Assembly: GCA_050012855.1 (NCBI GenBank)
Contig: JBEKGJ010000008.1
Location: 1 to 64,000, forward strand
Source: JAJXZJ01 sp050012855
GTDB taxonomy: Bacteria > Verrucomicrobiota > Verrucomicrobiia > Limisphaerales > J093
Direction: 5' to 3'
Length of the DNA stretch: 64,000 nucleotides
Position 1 is the first letter of the stretch. Every line of letters begins with the position of its first letter. Below, piece by piece: positions 34,241 to 42,697 of this stretch. The notes under the pieces were generated by a model. That model had not been told where the DNA came from and did no database searches. It saw only the letters and a program-made list of their open reading frames with translations. Position numbers and translations under genes: made by a program.

Positions 34241-35782
34241 ATGAACGAGCAAATCGTCATCCTCGATTTCGGTTCGCAATACACGCAGGTCATTGCGCGC
34301 CGCGTACGGGAGTGCAACGTCTATTCGACCATCCTGCGCTACGACACGCCGGCGGCCGAGATTGACGCCCTGGCGCCCAGCGGACTCATCCTCTCCGGTG
34401 GCCCCTCGAGCGTGTACGCCAAGGACGCGCCCCTGGCCGACCCCGGCATCTTTGTGCTGGGCATCCCGATTCTCGGCATCTGCTACGGCGTCCAGCTTTT
34501 CGGCCAGTTCCTCGGCGGCAAGGTCGAGCCCGGCCAGAAGCGCGAATACGGCAAGGGCACCTTGACGGTCAAGGATGGCGCGTGCGCGCTGTTCCGGGGG
34601 TTGCCGGCGGAATTGCAGGTGTGGAATTCGCACGGCGACAAGCTGACCAAACTCCCCGCCGGCTTCGTGCCGGTGGCGGCTTCGGACAACTCGGCTTTCG
34701 CGGCGATCGAGGACCGGCAGCGCAAGTTCTTTGGCCTGCAGTTCCACCCCGAGGTCGTGCATACCCCGCGCGGCAAGGAAATCCTCGCCAACTTCGTTCA
34801 TGGCGTCTGCGGCTGCGGCCGGAACTGGACGATGCGGAATTACATTGACCAGGCGGTGGCCGAAATCCGGGAACAAGTCGGCAACGAGCGCGTCATCCTG
34901 GGCCTGTCGGGCGGCGTGGATTCGAGCGTGGCGGCGGCCCTCCTTCACAAGGCCATCGGCAATCACCTCACCGCCATCTTCGTCAACAACGGTCTGCTGC
35001 GCGCCCACGAGGCGGAGGTCGTGCGCGAGGTGTTCGGCCGCAATTTCCGCATCAAGCTGCAATACGAGGACGCCACGCGCCGGTTCCTGCGCGGGCTCAA
35101 GGGCGTCACCGACCCCGAGCGCAAGCGCAAGATCATCGGCAAGACGTTCATCGAGGTGTTCCAGGCGGCGACCCGGCGCGCCGGCAAGGCGAAGTTCCTC
35201 GCCCAGGGCACGCTGTATCCCGACGTGATCGAATCGGTGCCGATCGCCGGCAACCCCGCCGCGCTCATCAAGAGCCATCACAACGTGGGCGGCCTGCCGA
35301 AGCGGATGCAATTCCAGCTCGTCGAGCCGTTGAAATGCCTCTTCAAGGACGAGGTCCGGCTGCTCGGCAAGGAGCTGGGCCTGCCCGACGAAATCGTCCA
35401 CCGCCAGCCGTTCCCCGGACCCGGACTGGCCGTGCGCATCCTCGGCGACGTCACGCGCACCCGCCTGGAAATCCTGCGCCGCGCCGACGCCATCGTGGTC
35501 GAGGAAATGAAGGCCACCGGCTGGTATTACCGCATCTGGCAGAGCTTCGCGGTCCTGCTGCCGGTGCGCAGCGTGGGCGTGATGGGCGACGAGCGCACCT
35601 ACGACTTCACGATCGCCATTCGCGCGGTGGAATCGCAGGACGGCATGACAGCGGACTGGGTGAAGCTGCCGTACGACCTGTTAGAGAAACTCGCCAGCCG
35701 GATCATCAACGAGGTGAAAGGCGTCAACCGCTGCGTGTTCGACATCACCAGCAAGCCGCCGGGGACCATCGAGTGGGAATAG
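34241..35782 (+). CDS. guaA: GMP synthase (glutamine-hydrolysing)
   Basis: 513 residues, the normal length, from ATG 34241 (MNEQIVILDFGSQYTQVIAR). The N-terminal class I amidotransferase has catalytic Cys in GICYGVQLFGQ and His/Glu in GLQFHPEVVHT. The ATP-pyrophosphatase domain has the PP-loop LSGGVDSS (residues ~223-230) and TLYPDVIES. The dimerisation domain has HRQPFPGPGLAVR and ends KPPGTIEWE. It aminates XMP to GMP using glutamine. A 9-bp gap separates it from the nucleotidyltransferase-like gene, but no functional link is evident. Confidence 0.97.
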   Translation: MNEQIVILDFGSQYTQVIARRVRECNVYSTILRYDTPAAEIDALAPSGLILSGGPSSVYAKDAPLADPGIFVLGIPILGICYGVQLFGQFLGGKVEPGQKREYGKGTLTVKDGACALFRGLPAELQVWNSHGDKLTKLPAGFVPVAASDNSAFAAIEDRQRKFFGLQFHPEVVHTPRGKEILANFVHGVCGCGRNWTMRNYIDQAVAEIREQVGNERVILGLSGGVDSSVAAALLHKAIGNHLTAIFVNNGLLRAHEAEVVREVFGRNFRIKLQYEDATRRFLRGLKGVTDPERKRKIIGKTFIEVFQAATRRAGKAKFLAQGTLYPDVIESVPIAGNPAALIKSHHNVGGLPKRMQFQLVEPLKCLFKDEVRLLGKELGLPDEIVHRQPFPGPGLAVRILGDVTRTRLEILRRADAIVVEEMKATGWYYRIWQSFAVLLPVRSVGVMGDERTYDFTIAIRAVESQDGMTADWVKLPYDLLEKLASRIINEVKGVNRCVFDITSKPPGTIEWE

Positions 35783-35791
35783 ATTCCCGCC

Positions 35792-36292
35792 GTGCAAGCA
35801 ACCCTCGCCATCCTGAACGAACTGGAGTCCGCCGGACTGGTGGAGCGTTATGCGATTGGCGGGGCCATGGCGGGGTTCTTTTACGCCGAGGCCGTGGTCA
35901 CGGAAGATTTGGATGCGTTCGTCCTGTTGAAGACGACCGGCAGCCTGGTCACGCTGACGCCCCTTTACGATTTTCTCAAACAGCGGGGCGCGACCGAGGA
36001 ACGCGAGCATCTCTGGCTGGCCGGGACTTTGGTTCAGTTGATTCCGGCCTATGATGCGCTCACCGAGGAAGCCGTCCGCGAAGCCGTTGAGAAAACCGTC
36101 GGCCAGACCAGCACCCGCGTCATGCGCGTGGAACACCTCATCGCCATCGCCCTGAAAACCGGCCGGGCCAAGGATTACGCCCGGGTTGCCTTGCTGCTCG
36201 AAGAAGCCGAAGTGGATGCGGCGCGCTTGCGGGATATTCTGGTCCGTCACCAATTGCAGGACCGCTGGGAAAAATGTAAGCTGAAACCGTGA
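35792..36292 (+). CDS. AbiEii/MNT-like nucleotidyltransferase-fold protein
   Basis: 166 residues from GTG 35792. The core YAIGGAMAGFFYAEAVVTEDLDAFVLL follows the pattern of the minimal nucleotidyltransferase fold (GG, about 15 residues, T-x-D-x-D-x-hydrophobic), here GGAMA...TEDLDAFV. A C-terminal helical part has VEHLIAIALKTGRAKDYARV, matching the K-D-x-x-R region of AbiEii/MNT proteins that act as toxins or antitoxin kinases/adenylyltransferases. The next small gene overlaps its stop by 4 bp. A two-gene toxin-antitoxin-like module is a reasonable but unproven reading. It follows guaA closely, so it may be carried on the guaA transcript. Confidence 0.7.
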   Translation: MQATLAILNELESAGLVERYAIGGAMAGFFYAEAVVTEDLDAFVLLKTTGSLVTLTPLYDFLKQRGATEEREHLWLAGTLVQLIPAYDALTEEAVREAVEKTVGQTSTRVMRVEHLIAIALKTGRAKDYARVALLLEEAEVDAARLRDILVRHQLQDRWEKCKLKP

Positions 36293-36474
36293 ACGCCAAT
36301 TCACCCGCCGTGCTGGCCCGCGAGATCTTCGCCGGCAAGGCCCGCAGCCGCAAGGCGGCGGCGGCGCTCCCGATTGAGGAGAAACTCCGGCGGCTCGTGG
36401 CGATGCAGCAGCGCGCCAACGAAATCCGCCGCCACGCCGGCCGGCCGCTCATCCGCGTTTGGGAATTGCCGTGA
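36289..36474 (+). CDS. Small basic helical protein, partner of the nucleotidyltransferase
   Basis: 61 residues from a GTG that overlaps the previous stop (GTGA, 36289-36292), implying translational coupling. Sequence features: ILAREIFAGKAR-like N-terminus (VLAREIFAGKARSRKAAAAL), LPIEEKLRRLVAMQQRANEI and a conserved-looking end GRPLIRVWELP. Lys/Arg-rich and helical; no known domain that I can name. Small partners of this type commonly accompany AbiEii-like proteins in bacterial genomes, so it may be the cognate antitoxin or a regulator (inference). Confidence 0.65.
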   Translation: MNANSPAVLAREIFAGKARSRKAAAALPIEEKLRRLVAMQQRANEIRRHAGRPLIRVWELP

Positions 36475-36889
36475 GACGCTCGCCGGCGGTGCGCGCTGAG
36501 TTGTGTGGACAACAATAATTCGTAATTCGTGATTCGTAATCAGCGTTCAGTGTTCAGTGAACCGGCGTGGACTGAGTTCGACCAAGTATGGCCATTGGGA
36601 GCATAACCAAGACTGCCGAGGGCAAACGCAGTGGAACGTCAACCGCTCGCAGGACACCGATTGGCCGGTCCCAGGAGCGCGGCTGTGCGCGAAGCGTCAG
36701 CCGCAGCAGGCAGATGGCGCTGCGGCTGGTCTCCGACACAGCCGCGGTCCAATACAATTGGGTTGTTACTCGACCGTGGCGTTTTCGAGGTCACCCGCAA
36801 ACCGTCGAAGACCATAGAATGAGGGTGACGCCTCGGCCTCCGAGCGGTCTAATCCATTGGAAATCGGCGTGGACTGAGTCCGACGAAGC
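36475..36889. other. Intergenic space with truncated duplicate of the next gene's 5' end
   Basis: No intact gene. AATTCGTAATTCGTGATTCG words lie at 36513-36537. Bases 36563-36636 (CGGCGTGGACTGAGTTCGAC ... GCAAACGCAGTGGAA) are about 90% identical to 36865-36938, which span the leader and first 16 codons of the gene at 36890. The upstream copy therefore starts like that gene (MAIGSITKTAEGKRSG) but then loses the frame. The 300 bp between them shows nothing recognisable. Confidence 0.75.
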
Positions 36890-37585
36890 ATGGCCAATGG
36901 GAGCATAACCAAGACTGCCGAGGGCAAACGCAGTGGAATGGCGGTGGCCAGCTTCGTGCTGGGCATCCTATCGTTGGGTGTCTGTGTTGTAGGCGCACCG
37001 CTGGCGCTGCCCGCCATCATTCTCGGTCACATCGCCTACCATCGCGCGCGGAAGAAGCCGGACGAATACGGTGGAGGCCGCCTGGCCGTCGCTGGTTTCA
37101 CTACCGGTTATGTCGCGGTTCTGCTGGCTCTCGTCTTGCTTCCGGTTCTCGCCAAGGCCAAGGCTAAGGCCTACCGTATCCGTTGTGCCGGTCAACTGGT
37201 TGGGCTTGGCATTTCCTTCCGGGTTTGGTCGAGTGACCATGGAAACCAATTTTCCTTCAACATTCCGGCGCGAGACGGCGGCACGCTTGAGTTTGCCACT
37301 CAGGACGCCGACGGGTTCGATTCGAACGCTTGGAGGCATTTCCAAGTGCTCTCTAACGAACTGTACAACCCGATCGTGCTCATCTGCCCGGCAGACTCCG
37401 TGAAGCGGCGTGCCCCGAATTTCACGAACTTCGGCCCAGCCAACGTGAGTTACCAACTCCACACCGGCACAAATGTGGACGAGAACCACCCCGACACCGT
37501 GCTGGCCCGCTGCCCGATCCACAACAACGTGCTCCTCTGTGATGGGTCGGTTCAGCAAATGGGTTTGACGAACGCCGCGCCCTGA
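36890..37585 (+). CDS. DUF4190-type membrane protein fused to a pseudopilin-like C-terminus
   Basis: 231 residues from ATG 36890; an ATG at 36938 (MAVASFVLGILSL) is also possible. Residues ~15-75 match DUF4190 (SGMAVASFVLGILSLGVCVV, PAIILGHIAYHRARK, GGGRLAVAGFTTGYVAVLL), giving two membrane helices. The second helix runs into LLPVLAKAKAKAYRIRCAGQ, which looks like the post-stalk segment of verrucomicrobial pseudopilins without the FTLIE cleavage site. The C-terminal domain ends in HNNVLLCDGSVQQMG, again reminiscent of the H-x-DG tail of that family. Likely membrane anchored; function unknown. Its 5' end is duplicated 302 bp upstream. Confidence 0.75.
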   Translation: MANGSITKTAEGKRSGMAVASFVLGILSLGVCVVGAPLALPAIILGHIAYHRARKKPDEYGGGRLAVAGFTTGYVAVLLALVLLPVLAKAKAKAYRIRCAGQLVGLGISFRVWSSDHGNQFSFNIPARDGGTLEFATQDADGFDSNAWRHFQVLSNELYNPIVLICPADSVKRRAPNFTNFGPANVSYQLHTGTNVDENHPDTVLARCPIHNNVLLCDGSVQQMGLTNAAP

Positions 37586-37614
37586 AAGGTGGAAGGGCTC
37601 GTCGCCATCGCCGG

Positions 37615-37756
37615 GGTAGTGTCTCAATTTGCCTGACCTGGTGGGGCGAGCGTCTCGCGAGCCGAGACACGAATTCGACGCTCGACACTCGCAAGTCTCT
37701 GGCATCCCTGCGAGCCGGCTCGTCGGAGCCTCGCCCCGCCAAACTGGAACACTACC
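37615..37756. mobile_element. MITE-like element with imperfect terminal inverted repeats
   Basis: The ends are GGTAGTGTCTCAATTTG (37615-37631) and, read on the minus strand from 37756, GGTAGTGTTCCAGTTTG, matching at 14 of 17 positions. Pairing continues inward (GGGGCGAGCGTCTCGCGAGC against GGGGCGAGGCTCCGACGAGC). Length is about 142 bp, with no coding capacity. A half-copy (GGCAGTGTCCTAATTTGGCG) lies at 6211. It abuts the kinase stop codon at 37756. Confidence 0.65.
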
Positions 37757-39342
37757 TATTCGCGCGGCAGTTTGACCGTGAACGTGCTGCCTTCGCCGGG
37801 GCGGCTGGCAGTTTCAATCGTCCCCCCGCTCGCCTCGACGATCGCCTGGCAAATCGCCAGCCCCAGACCGGTGCGGCCCTGGATGCCCGAGCGCGCCTTG
37901 TCCGCGCGATAAAATCGCTCGAAGATGTGCGGCAGGTCCTCCGCCGAGATGCCTTCGCCCGTGTCGCTCACGACAATCAAGGCCGTGTTGTCCTCAGCCC
38001 GCACCGCCACTCGGATTTCGCCGCGGTCGCGATTGAAATGAACAGCGTTGGTGAGTAGGTTTGTGATCACGCGCCCGATGCGCTCCGCTTCGCCGGTGCA
38101 TGGCACTTCGGGCAGTTCGCAGTGGATCGTCAGATTGCGCTCCGTCGCCAGCGGTCGGATCATGTCCACGCACTCGCGCGCCACGCGCCCGAGATCGAAC
38201 CGTTCCCGTTTCATGCCTTCCTGGCCGGCATCCAGCCGCGCCAGTTCCAGCAACGATTCGGCGAGGGTGCGCATGCGTTTGGCCGAGCGCTGGCAGGCCT
38301 CCAGAGCGGCGCGATACTCGGCCGCCGGACGCTCGCGGGAGAGGGCCGTCTGGGTCTGGATGAGGATGACCGAGACGGGCGTGCGCAATTCGTGCGAGGC
38401 ATCGGACGTGAAGCGCGACTGGTTGGCAAAGGCGGCTTCGAGGCGCGCGAAGGTCGAATTCAACACGCCCGCGAGCCGGCCCAGCTCGCTTTCGGTGTCG
38501 GCCACGTTGATGCGCTGGCTCAGGTCGCCGGCGGCGATTTTCCCGGCCGTGGCGCTGATGGCTTCAATCGGCCGGATGGCGCGGGACGCCACCCACCAGC
38601 CGCCCGCCAGCCCGAGCGCCAGCACCGCCGCGCCGGCGGCGAACAGCCACAACGCGAGTTGGCGCATGCCGCGACGGTCCGCGGCGATGGACCGTCCCAC
38701 TACCAGCAGATCGCCCGAGGGCATGTCCTTCACGAGTTCCCGGAACTCCGCGCGGGAGCGGGCGGTGGTCCCGAAACCGGGACCGGGATCCGGCGGCCCG
38801 CGAAAACCGGAGCGGTCGGATGGACGCGTGGGTTCGGGCTTGGGCACGCCCGTCGGTGTGTTGGTGGAACTGGCGAGCAGGGAGCCCGCCCGGTCCCACA
38901 GGATGAAATACGACGCGCCAGCCTGGTCGGCATCGAGCGAGTCCGCCTGTTTGATCCGCTCGCAAAGCTGGGCGCGCCAGAAATCGCGATCGGGGGGGCC
39001 GCCTTCATCGCGACCAAGGCCGGGGCCATCATGACCGCGACCGCCCTCGCCATGCCCACGGCCGGGACCACTCAGCCCGTCATGACCGGGACCGCCCCCG
39101 CCACGTCCGCGGCCGGAGCCGCCGGGGCCTCCCTCGGGCAGCGTGGGTGGCGGTCCGTCGTCGGGGCGTGGTCCGGGACGGAACAACAGCCGGGCGACCC
39201 GTTCCTCCAACCCCTGGTCAATCCGTCGCAACTGGTTTTCCCGGGCGACCTCGTAGGCCGTGAAGCCGAATCCGGCGAGCACGACCACCAGGATGAGCCC
39301 GTGCCAGGACTGCAACCGCCAGCGGATGGATTTGACAATCAT
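37756..39342 (-). CDS. Sensor histidine kinase with Gly/Pro-rich periplasmic loop
   Basis: 528 residues from ATG 39342, overlapping the regulator stop (ATGA). TM1 (GLILVVVLAGFGFTAYEVA), a periplasmic region with a low-complexity stretch at residues ~65-118 (GPGGSGRGRGGGGPGHDGLS and on), TM2 (LALWLFAAGAAVLALGLAGG), HAMP (IRPIEAISATAGKIAAGDLS), HisKA H-box SDASHELRTPVSVI, HATPase N-box TNLLTNAVHFN, DTGEGI and GLGLAI. The architecture is like CusS/CzcS-type kinases that sense periplasmic cations. The repeated Gly-His-Asp motifs in the loop could bind metal (inference). It is divergent from the CotH/DUF4956/VTC operon, the most likely regulated target. Confidence 0.9.
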   Translation of the reverse strand: MIVKSIRWRLQSWHGLILVVVLAGFGFTAYEVARENQLRRIDQGLEERVARLLFRPGPRPDDGPPPTLPEGGPGGSGRGRGGGGPGHDGLSGPGRGHGEGGRGHDGPGLGRDEGGPPDRDFWRAQLCERIKQADSLDADQAGASYFILWDRAGSLLASSTNTPTGVPKPEPTRPSDRSGFRGPPDPGPGFGTTARSRAEFRELVKDMPSGDLLVVGRSIAADRRGMRQLALWLFAAGAAVLALGLAGGWWVASRAIRPIEAISATAGKIAAGDLSQRINVADTESELGRLAGVLNSTFARLEAAFANQSRFTSDASHELRTPVSVILIQTQTALSRERPAAEYRAALEACQRSAKRMRTLAESLLELARLDAGQEGMKRERFDLGRVARECVDMIRPLATERNLTIHCELPEVPCTGEAERIGRVITNLLTNAVHFNRDRGEIRVAVRAEDNTALIVVSDTGEGISAEDLPHIFERFYRADKARSGIQGRTGLGLAICQAIVEASGGTIETASRPGEGSTFTVKLPRE

Positions 39343-39998
39343 ACGTCTGGACCAACCCAGTAGCCGTGCCCGCGCCGGGTGGCGATGAAGTCGTGGCCCA
39401 GTTTCTTGCGGATGTTCGAGACGTGGACGTCGAGCAGGTTGGAGAGCGTGCTGTCGTTTTCGTCGAACAGATGCTCGTAAAGCATTGTGCGCGTGACGAC
39501 CTGCCCGCGATGCAGGGCGAGGTATTCCACGAGGGCATATTCCCGCGCGGTGAGGGTGACCTCCGTGCCGTTGCGCGAAACCGTGCGTGCCGCGGTGTCA
39601 ATGCTCACGTCCCCGATGGTCAAGATGGCTTGCGCCTGGCTGGCCGAGCGGCGGATCAGCGCCCGCAGCCGCGCCATGAGTTCATCGAGTTCGAACGGCT
39701 TGACCAGATAATCATCGGCGCCGGTGTCAAGCCCGCGGACGCGATCACGGATGGTGTCGCGCGCCGTGAGCATCAGGACGGGGGTCTTCTTGGTCTTGCG
39801 CAGTCGCCGCAAGACCTCCCAGCCGTCGAGGCGCGGCAGCATGACGTCCAGGACCACGACATCGTAATCGTAGTTCTCGGCCTTGTACAAACCCTCCTCG
39901 CCGTCGGCGGCGCCGTCGGCGGCGTAGCCTTCGTCGCGCAAGGCGCTCAGCAATCCGGCCAGCAGGTCGGGTTCGTCCTCGACGATCAAGGTTCTCAT
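39339..39998 (-). CDS. OmpR-family response regulator
   Basis: 219 residues from ATG 39998 (MRTLIVEDEPDLLAGLLSAL). Receiver domain with phospho-acceptor Asp in VVVLDVMLPRLDGWEV, LMLTARD and YLVKPFELDELMARL. Winged-helix effector with VTLTAREYALVEYLALHRGQ, NLLDVHVSNIRKKL and ATRRGHGYWVG. First gene of a two-gene operon, its stop overlapping the kinase start by 4 bp. 460 bp of intergenic DNA separate it from the divergent CotH operon. Confidence 0.93.
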   Translation of the reverse strand: MRTLIVEDEPDLLAGLLSALRDEGYAADGAADGEEGLYKAENYDYDVVVLDVMLPRLDGWEVLRRLRKTKKTPVLMLTARDTIRDRVRGLDTGADDYLVKPFELDELMARLRALIRRSASQAQAILTIGDVSIDTAARTVSRNGTEVTLTAREYALVEYLALHRGQVVTRTMLYEHLFDENDSTLSNLLDVHVSNIRKKLGHDFIATRRGHGYWVGPDV

Positions 39999-40458
39999 GT
40001 TGCCGCGTTCGATCCGGGTTTCCAGGCACTAACACTGGCACAGTCCACCTTAAGAGAACATGAATGATTTTCCGCATGAAGGGGAAAGTACTGGGAAATG
40101 TGGGAGGCGCAGGAGGGCGACTGAGTGCCGGTCAGCCAGTGAGGTCGTAGCGGCCGCTCGGAAGAGCGCCGCCCATTCTCTCACGGCAAGCCCGGACGGG
40201 GCTTGAAACTGGGAGGAAACTCAGGATGGAAGGCCGTTCTGTTCGCGAAGCAAAGGGCGGCTTTCTGCCGAAAGCCGCTACACCAAAGGGCGAACGAGGA
40301 AGTGCGAATGACGATTGGCAACCTCTGCGGCCGGTTCGTTCCGTTTCTTCATGTTGCCTTAAGTTTGGCCGTGTTACATTTGCGTCACGAAAGAAATGCT
40401 TGGGGCTCAACGACGGCCCGGCAAATGCGATCATGGTCCAAATCGAACGTCTGACGCT
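39999..40458. repeat. Divergent regulatory space with two GTAGCGG hairpins
   Basis: No gene over 460 bases. The hairpin repeat occurs twice: plus orientation at 40147-40173 (GTAGCGGCCGCTCGGAAGAG then CGCCGCC, with its flank GGTCAGCCAGTGAGG from 40130) and minus orientation at 40256-40281 (stem CGGCTTT/AAAGCCG). Near the regulator start the DNA is AT-richer (TTAAGAGAACATGAATGATT, 40051-40070), a possible promoter region. The CotH operon promoter probably lies in 40310-40450. Confidence 0.65.
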
Positions 40459-42636
40459 ATGAATCAGCTCTTCTTAAGCCTCCGGCTCCTGTCGGCGCTC
40501 GTCAGCTTCAGTCTGATGGCGCCGGCGCTAGCCCAGGCTCCGGGAGATCCGATGGAGGGCGAAGACGGCCCGCCGGAGGACTTTGACGGTCCGGGCTTTG
40601 GTCCCGGTGGTCCGTTTTTTGGAGGCGGCCGTCCCGGCGGTCCCGGCGGGGTGCCGGAAATCACCAAGTTGGTAAAACAGTTCGACAAGGACGGCGACGG
40701 CCGTCTCAACACGGAGGAGCGCCACGCTGCCATGGCGTTCCTGAACACGCAGACTGGCGGGCGCGGGATGCGGGGACCGGGCGGGCCTCCCGGCGGGCCG
40801 GGCGGACGCGGCATGAATCGAACCGCCGCGCAGCCGGGTCCGAAGCTCTCGCCAGCCGACGTCAAATCGTTTCCCGGCGCGCCGCTCTACGACGCGCTGA
40901 CCGTGCGCACCTTGTTCCTCGAATTCGCCGACACCGACTGGGAAAAGCAACTGATCGCCTTCCACCGCACCGACGTGGAAGTGCCCGCGACACTCACCGT
41001 GGACGGCCGGACGTATCGGGATGTCGGCGTGCACTTTCATGGCATGTCGTCGTTCATGATGGTGGGCGAGGGGCAGAAGCATTCGATGGTGTTGTCGCTC
41101 GATTCCGTGCATCCGGACCAGCAGCTTGGCGGCTATCACAAGCTCAACCTGCTGAACTCGCATGAGGACGCGTCCTTCCTGCGGACGGTGCTCTCCCTGC
41201 AGATGGCCCGCGACTATCTGCCGGCGCCCAAGGCGAATTTTGTGCGCGTGGTGATCAACGGCGAATACTGGGGCGTTTACGTCAACCAACAGCATTTCAA
41301 CAAGGATTTCGTGAAGCAGTGGTTCGGCAGCAGCAAGGGCGCCCGCTGGAAAGTCCCCGGCAGTCCGGGCGGCCAGGGCGGCTTGAATTATCTCGGCGAG
41401 GACGTGGCCCCCTACAAGCGCATCTACGCCATCAAGAGCACAGACGACCCGGCGCCGTGGGCGGACCTGATCAAACTCTGCAAGGTCCTTGAGCAAACGC
41501 CGGCCGACAAGCTGGAGCAGGCACTGGCTCCTTTGCTCGACGTCGAAGGCGCGCTGAAATTCTTCGCCTGGGAGAATGTCCTCGCCAGCGGGGACGGATT
41601 CTACAGCCGCGCCAGCGACTACGACATCTACGAGGACAAGACCGGTCGCTTCCACATCTTTCCCTACGACGCGAACGAGACGTTCAGCATGGGCGAGGGC
41701 GGCCCAGGCGGTCCGGGTGGTCCGGGTGGTCCGGGCGGGCGCGGTGGTCCTCCGGGTGGCGGTCCCGGAGGATTTGGACCGGGCATGTTCATCGCCGGAG
41801 CGTTGCTGGCGCAAGCGGACAAGAACGGCGATCAAAGACTCACACGCGACGAATTCATGGCGCTGGCGGACGCCTGGTTCGACCAACTCGACCCGGATAA
41901 AACCAACCGGGTGAGCCAGGAACAGTTCGCCGCGAAATTCAGCGCGCTCCTGTTCCCGGCGGGACAGCCCGGAATGGGTTTCCCAGGCGACGGACCGCCG
42001 CGCGCGGGTGGGCCGGGCGGATTCGGGCCGGAGAGGTTCCTGGGGATGGCGCTTTTCACCGCCACGGACGCCAACAAGGACGGCTCACTCACCCGGATCG
42101 AACTCAAGGAAACGTTCGCCCGATGGTCTGCCGAATGGGACGCCAATAAAGACGGCTTTGTGGACGAAGCGGAGCTCCGCAACGGACTCAATGCCGTCCT
42201 GCCCCGCCCCAACTTCGGAGGCCCGGGCGGCCGGGGCGGCCCCGACGGCATGGGCGGTCCCGGCGGACCGGGTGGTGCCGGTGGCACCAATTTGGATCCG
42301 CTGGTCGCGGCCAACGACACGAGCAAGCCGCTGCTCTCGAAACTGCTCGCGGTTCCTTCGCTGCGGGCCCAGTATCTTGGCTACGTCCGCGACATGGCGG
42401 AGAAATGGCTCGACTGGAACAAGCTTGGACCGCTGGCGGAAAAGTACCACGCGCTGATTGCAGAGTACGTCAAGGCCGACACGCGCAAGCTCGACTCCAC
42501 CGAGGACTTCCTGAACAGCGTGGCGAAAGTCGCACGGGAATCGAAGGCCGTTGAGGGCGCCAGCTTGCAAGACTTCGCGGAGAAACGGCGGGCGTTCCTG
42601 TTGAATCATTCCGCCATCAAAAAGGCGGGCAACTGA
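40459..42636 (+). CDS. Exported CotH-family kinase with EF-hand repeats
   Basis: 725 residues from ATG 40459, with signal peptide ending in LMAPALAQA. A first EF hand (FDKDGDGRLNTEE) lies near residue 73. The CotH kinase-like domain spans ~140-420: DTDWEKQLIAF, YRDVGVHFHGMSSF, KLNLLNSHEDASFLRTVLS, GEYWGVYVNQQHFNKDFV, YDIYEDKTGRFHIFPYDANE. Three further EF-hand loops follow (ADKNGDQRLTRDE, TDANKDGSLTRIE, WDANKDGFVDEAE), separated by Gly/Pro-rich linkers (GPGGPGGPGGPGGRGG). CotH proteins of Bacillus phosphorylate spore-coat proteins; bacterial homologues with EF hands are uncharacterised. Expected outside the cytoplasmic membrane. First gene of an operon with DUF4956 (61 bp) and VTC. Confidence 0.88.
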   Translation: MNQLFLSLRLLSALVSFSLMAPALAQAPGDPMEGEDGPPEDFDGPGFGPGGPFFGGGRPGGPGGVPEITKLVKQFDKDGDGRLNTEERHAAMAFLNTQTGGRGMRGPGGPPGGPGGRGMNRTAAQPGPKLSPADVKSFPGAPLYDALTVRTLFLEFADTDWEKQLIAFHRTDVEVPATLTVDGRTYRDVGVHFHGMSSFMMVGEGQKHSMVLSLDSVHPDQQLGGYHKLNLLNSHEDASFLRTVLSLQMARDYLPAPKANFVRVVINGEYWGVYVNQQHFNKDFVKQWFGSSKGARWKVPGSPGGQGGLNYLGEDVAPYKRIYAIKSTDDPAPWADLIKLCKVLEQTPADKLEQALAPLLDVEGALKFFAWENVLASGDGFYSRASDYDIYEDKTGRFHIFPYDANETFSMGEGGPGGPGGPGGPGGRGGPPGGGPGGFGPGMFIAGALLAQADKNGDQRLTRDEFMALADAWFDQLDPDKTNRVSQEQFAAKFSALLFPAGQPGMGFPGDGPPRAGGPGGFGPERFLGMALFTATDANKDGSLTRIELKETFARWSAEWDANKDGFVDEAELRNGLNAVLPRPNFGGPGGRGGPDGMGGPGGPGGAGGTNLDPLVAANDTSKPLLSKLLAVPSLRAQYLGYVRDMAEKWLDWNKLGPLAEKYHALIAEYVKADTRKLDSTEDFLNSVAKVARESKAVEGASLQDFAEKRRAFLLNHSAIKKAGN

Positions 42637-42697
42637 CCGTCCCGACCAAACCAACAACGACATTCGACCCATAGCAAACCACCTCCCAAAACGATCC

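Noticed and set aside
38122..39363. Plus-strand open frames opposite the second histidine kinase
   Set aside because: Low-complexity Arg/Pro-rich translations without domains; the kinase on the minus strand has all catalytic boxes.
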